A stretch of 60,000 nt of DNA, from assembly GCA_914767715.1 (NCBI GenBank), contig OU612072.1, positions 18,850,001 to 18,910,000 on the forward strand, in the 5' to 3' direction. A program made the translations under genes and the position numbers. The notes under the pieces are model-generated. The model was given only the letters and a program-made list of their open reading frames with translations. It ran no database searches and was not told the DNA's origin. Of this stretch, positions 58,001 through 60,000 are shown in pieces (position 1 is the stretch's first letter; each line of letters starts with the position of its first letter). This DNA comes from Membranipora membranacea (Eukaryota > Bryozoa > Gymnolaemata > Cheilostomatida > Membraniporidae).

Positions 58001-60000
58001 TCGCTCTAATTCCTGTTCTATTTATCCTAGGATCTTGATATTCGGGATTTTGAATGAGGCCAATGAGGCCATCAACTGGTCAGAGTTTGAAAGAATACCA
58101 ATTGCTATTTCAAATTTGAGCCTGCCTTTTGGCATGTTTTTTCATGACAAAAGTGGCCCTCGTTAAAAAGGTTGCTGACGCCAAACAAAGAGGGGCAGTC
58201 CCGAACGGGTTTCAGTTTCAAAGTCAGCATGAAATTGCCTACGTTATAGAGCAGGTTAGAAGGAAATCTTTTTTTTAAACTGGCAGTAAAAAAAACCAAG
58301 GGTCCCCCCTTTGTTACTTTTTTAAATTTTAAACTCGCTCTAATTCCTGTTCTATTTATTGTAGGATCTTGATATTCGGGACTTAGAATGAGGCCAATGA
58401 GGCCATCAACTGGTCAGAGTTTGAAAGAATTCCGATTACTATTTCAAATTTGAGCCTGCCGTTTGGCATGTTTTTTTATGACAAAAGTGGCCAGGGTTAA
58501 AAAGGTTGCTGATCCCAAACAAAGAGGAGCAGTCCCGAACGGGTTTCAGTTTCAAAGTCAGCATGAAATTGCCTATATTATAGAGCAGGTTAAAAGGAAA
58601 TCTATTTTTTAAACTGGCCGTAAAAAAAACCAAGGGTCCCCCCTTTGTTACTTTTTTAAATTTTAAACTCGCTCTAATTCCTGTTCTATTTATTGTAGGA
58701 TCTTGATATTCGGGACTTAGAATGAGGCCAATGAGGCCATCAACTGGACAGAGTTTGAAAGAATTCCGATGGCTATTTCAAATTTGAGCCTGTCGTTTGG
58801 CATGTTTTTTAATGACAAAAGTGGCCCAGGTGAAAAAGGTTGCTGACGCCAAACAAAGAGGAGCAGTCCCGAACGGGTTTCAGTTTCAAAGTCAGCATGA
58901 AATTGCCTACGTTATAGAGCAGGTTAGAAGGAAATCTATTTTTTAAACTGGCAGTAAAAAAGACCAAGGGTCCGCCCTTTGTTACTTTTTCAAATTTGAA
59001 ACTCGCTCTAATTCCTGTTCTATTTATTGTAGGATCTTGATATTCGGGACTTAGAATGAGGCCAATGAGGCCATCAACTGATCAGAGTTTGAAAGAATTC
59101 CGATGACTATTTCAAATTTGAGCCTGCCGTTTGGCATGTTTTTTTATGACAAAAGTGGCCCTCGTTAAAAAGGTTGCTGGCGCCAAACAAAGAGGAGAAG
59201 TCCCGAACGGGTTTCTGTTTCAAAGTCAGCATGAAATTGCCTACGTTATAGAGATGGTTAGAAGGAAATCTATTTTTTAAACTGGCCGTAAAAAAGACCA
59301 AGGGTCCCCCCTTTGTTACTTTTTTTAATTTTAAACTCGCTCTAATTCCTGTTCTATTTATTGTAGGATCTTGATATTCGGGACTTAGAATGAGGCCAAT
59401 GAGGCCATCAACTGGTCAGAGTTTGAAAGAATTCTGATGGCTATTCCAAATTTGACCCTGCCGTTCGGTATGTTTTTTTATGACAAAAGTGGCCGAGGTT
59501 AAAAAGGTTGCTGACGCCAAACAAAGAGGAGCAGTCCCGAACGTGTTTCAGTTTCAAAGTCAGCATGAAATTACCTACGTTATAGAGCAGGTTAGAAGGA
59601 AATCTATTTTTTAAACTGGCCGTAAAAAAAACCAAGGGTCCCCCCTTTGTTACTTTTTTGAATTTTAAACTCGCTCTAATTCCTGTTCTATTTAGCCTAG
59701 GATCTTGATATTCGGGACTTAGAATGAGGCCAATAAGGCCATCAACTGGTCAGAGTTTGAAAGAATTCCGATGGCTAATTCAAATTTGAGCCTGCCGTTT
59801 GGCATGTTTTTTTATGACAAAAGTGGCCCAGGTTAAAAAGATTGCTGACGCCAAACAAAGAGGGGCAGTCCCGAACGGGTTTCAGTTTCAAAGTCAGCAT
59901 GAAATTGTCTACGTTATAGAGCAGGTTAGAAGGAAATCTATTTTTTTAACTGGCCGTAAAAAAAACCAAGGGTCCCCCCTTTGTTACCTTTAAAAATTTT
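55035..60000 (+). repeat. HOR copy h: near twin of copy f, cut by window end
   Basis: Starts are 55035 B, 55368 C, 55702 D, 56036 A, 56369 B, 56702 E, 57035 F, 57369 G, 57703 H, 58036 I, 58370 K, 58704 L, 59038 M, 59372 N and 59706 O (295 bp in the window). Its first A is supplied by the tail of the L/A hybrid before it. Each monomer lies 10,344-10,345 bp right of its partner in copy f, with the same missing C2 and J. It shares rare variants such as CTGGACGTAAA, ATCTATATTTT, AACTGATCAGAG and GGCTAATTCAAA. Confidence 0.92.
59706..60000 (+). repeat. Partial O monomer at window end
   Basis: The first 295 bases of an O monomer (AAAAGATTGC, ATTGTCTAC, TTACCTTTAAA). The array clearly continues beyond the window. 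By comparison with 49362-50030, a P monomer and then A would be expected next. Confidence 0.9.

Larger units (their letters stand above)
1..60000 (+). repeat. Continuous 334-bp satellite array
   Basis: The window consists entirely of one tandem repeat with a modal period of 334 bp. The landmark TGATATTCGGG (or a one- or two-base variant) recurs 180 times. Successive starts lie 333-335 bp apart except at 17023 (329 bp), 34376 and 43370 (318 bp each). All monomers point the same way and no foreign insertion separates any two. The pattern is that of a eukaryotic complex satellite in constitutive heterochromatin, probably centromeric or pericentromeric. I do not recognise the family. Neither edge of the array lies in the window. 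Type letters in the other entries are defined in the summary. Confidence 0.99.
54913..60000 (+). repeat. Right copy of 10,344-bp-offset duplication
   Basis: This copy starts in the hybrid monomer at 54701, where L-like sequence turns into A (between 54859 and 54912), and continues past the window edge. Between the two copies lies HOR copy g, which belongs to the lineage of copies c and e. Confidence 0.88.

Noticed and set aside
1-60000. A CRISPR array or phage-type repeat
   Set aside because: The repeating unit is 334 bp with no distinct spacer sequence; all of the monomer is repeat. No cas-like gene is present.
1-60000. The Drosophila 1.688 (359-bp) satellite family
   Set aside because: Length and style are similar, but I recognise no shared sequence. 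A search against a repeat library would decide; a full-length match would support membership.
1-60000. A transposon-derived array (terminal repeats, transposase or reverse-transcriptase relics)
   Set aside because: No inverted terminal repeats, target duplications or protein-like relics are visible in the monomer on either strand.

Overview
The whole 60,000-base window is one uninterrupted head-to-tail satellite DNA array. Walking it by the landmark TGATATTCGGG, which happens to sit at base 1, I count 179 complete monomers plus a final partial one (59706-60000). The mean length is about 333.5 bp. Nearly all monomers are 333-335 bp; the exceptions are one of 329 bp (17023) and two of 318 bp (34376, 43370). 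All lie in the same orientation. I see no gene, RNA gene, transposon, CRISPR array or unique sequence between monomers. The short open frames of 60-137 codons on both strands are by-products of the repeat. This is eukaryotic constitutive heterochromatin, centromeric or pericentromeric in style. Length and composition (135 G+C in the 334-bp monomer at 7010, 40%) resemble complex satellites of insects and some plants, but I do not recognise the family and cannot name the organism.

The information lies in the order of monomer variants. I use these type letters with short diagnostic markers: A (GAATGAAGCC, CCAAGAGTCC), B (GAGCCAGCCG, CAGTGCTG), C (ATGAAAAAAGTGG, GAGTATGT), C2 (AATAATTCCCATGG, GCCTGCTG), D (GAATAAGG, ATTTAAAGTTTG), E (GCCGCTTGG, TTCAGGTCAAAG), F (CAGATATTG or close, TTTTTTTAACTGG), G (GAGGGGCAG with ATCTTTTTTTT), H (GGCCGAGG, CCCCCGTTG), I (ACCAATTGC, TTTTCATGAC), J (TTTGTCATG, AAAATGGTTG), K (GCTGATCCC, GTTAAAAGG), L (ACTGGACAGAG, GTGAAAAAGG), M (GCTGGCGCC, GAGATGG), N (TTCGGTATG, GAACGTG), O (AAAAGATTGC, ATTGTCTAC), P (ATCTCTTTTTT, CATAAAGAAAAACC), Q (318 bp, GGCCCAAAAAAG), plus left-side types R, S, T, U, V, W.

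Layout. The left part (1-23360) is a heterogeneous set of short local amplifications: a 4-mer, an 11-mer, a 6-mer, a dimer and a single-monomer duplication. From 23361 to the right end the array becomes a higher-order repeat (HOR). Its full order can be read as A B C D A B C2 E F G H I J K L M N O P. No single copy holds every position. Copies begin at 23361, 26031, 28702, 35363, 39031, 44357, 50031 and about 54.9 kb, and run from 8 to 20 monomers. They differ by loss or gain of whole monomers through in-register recombination.

Above the HOR are much larger near-identical duplications: about 8,994 bp in tandem (29.7-38.7 and 38.7-47.7 kb), an offset of about 10,344 bp (44.6-49.7 and 54.9-60.0 kb), and an offset of about 21,328 bp (28.0-32.8 and 49.4-54.1 kb). 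Several crossover sites can be narrowed to 30-60 bases because the exchanging monomers differ on each side. The window therefore records the growth of a satellite array rather than a gene system. All alignments and counts were made by eye.
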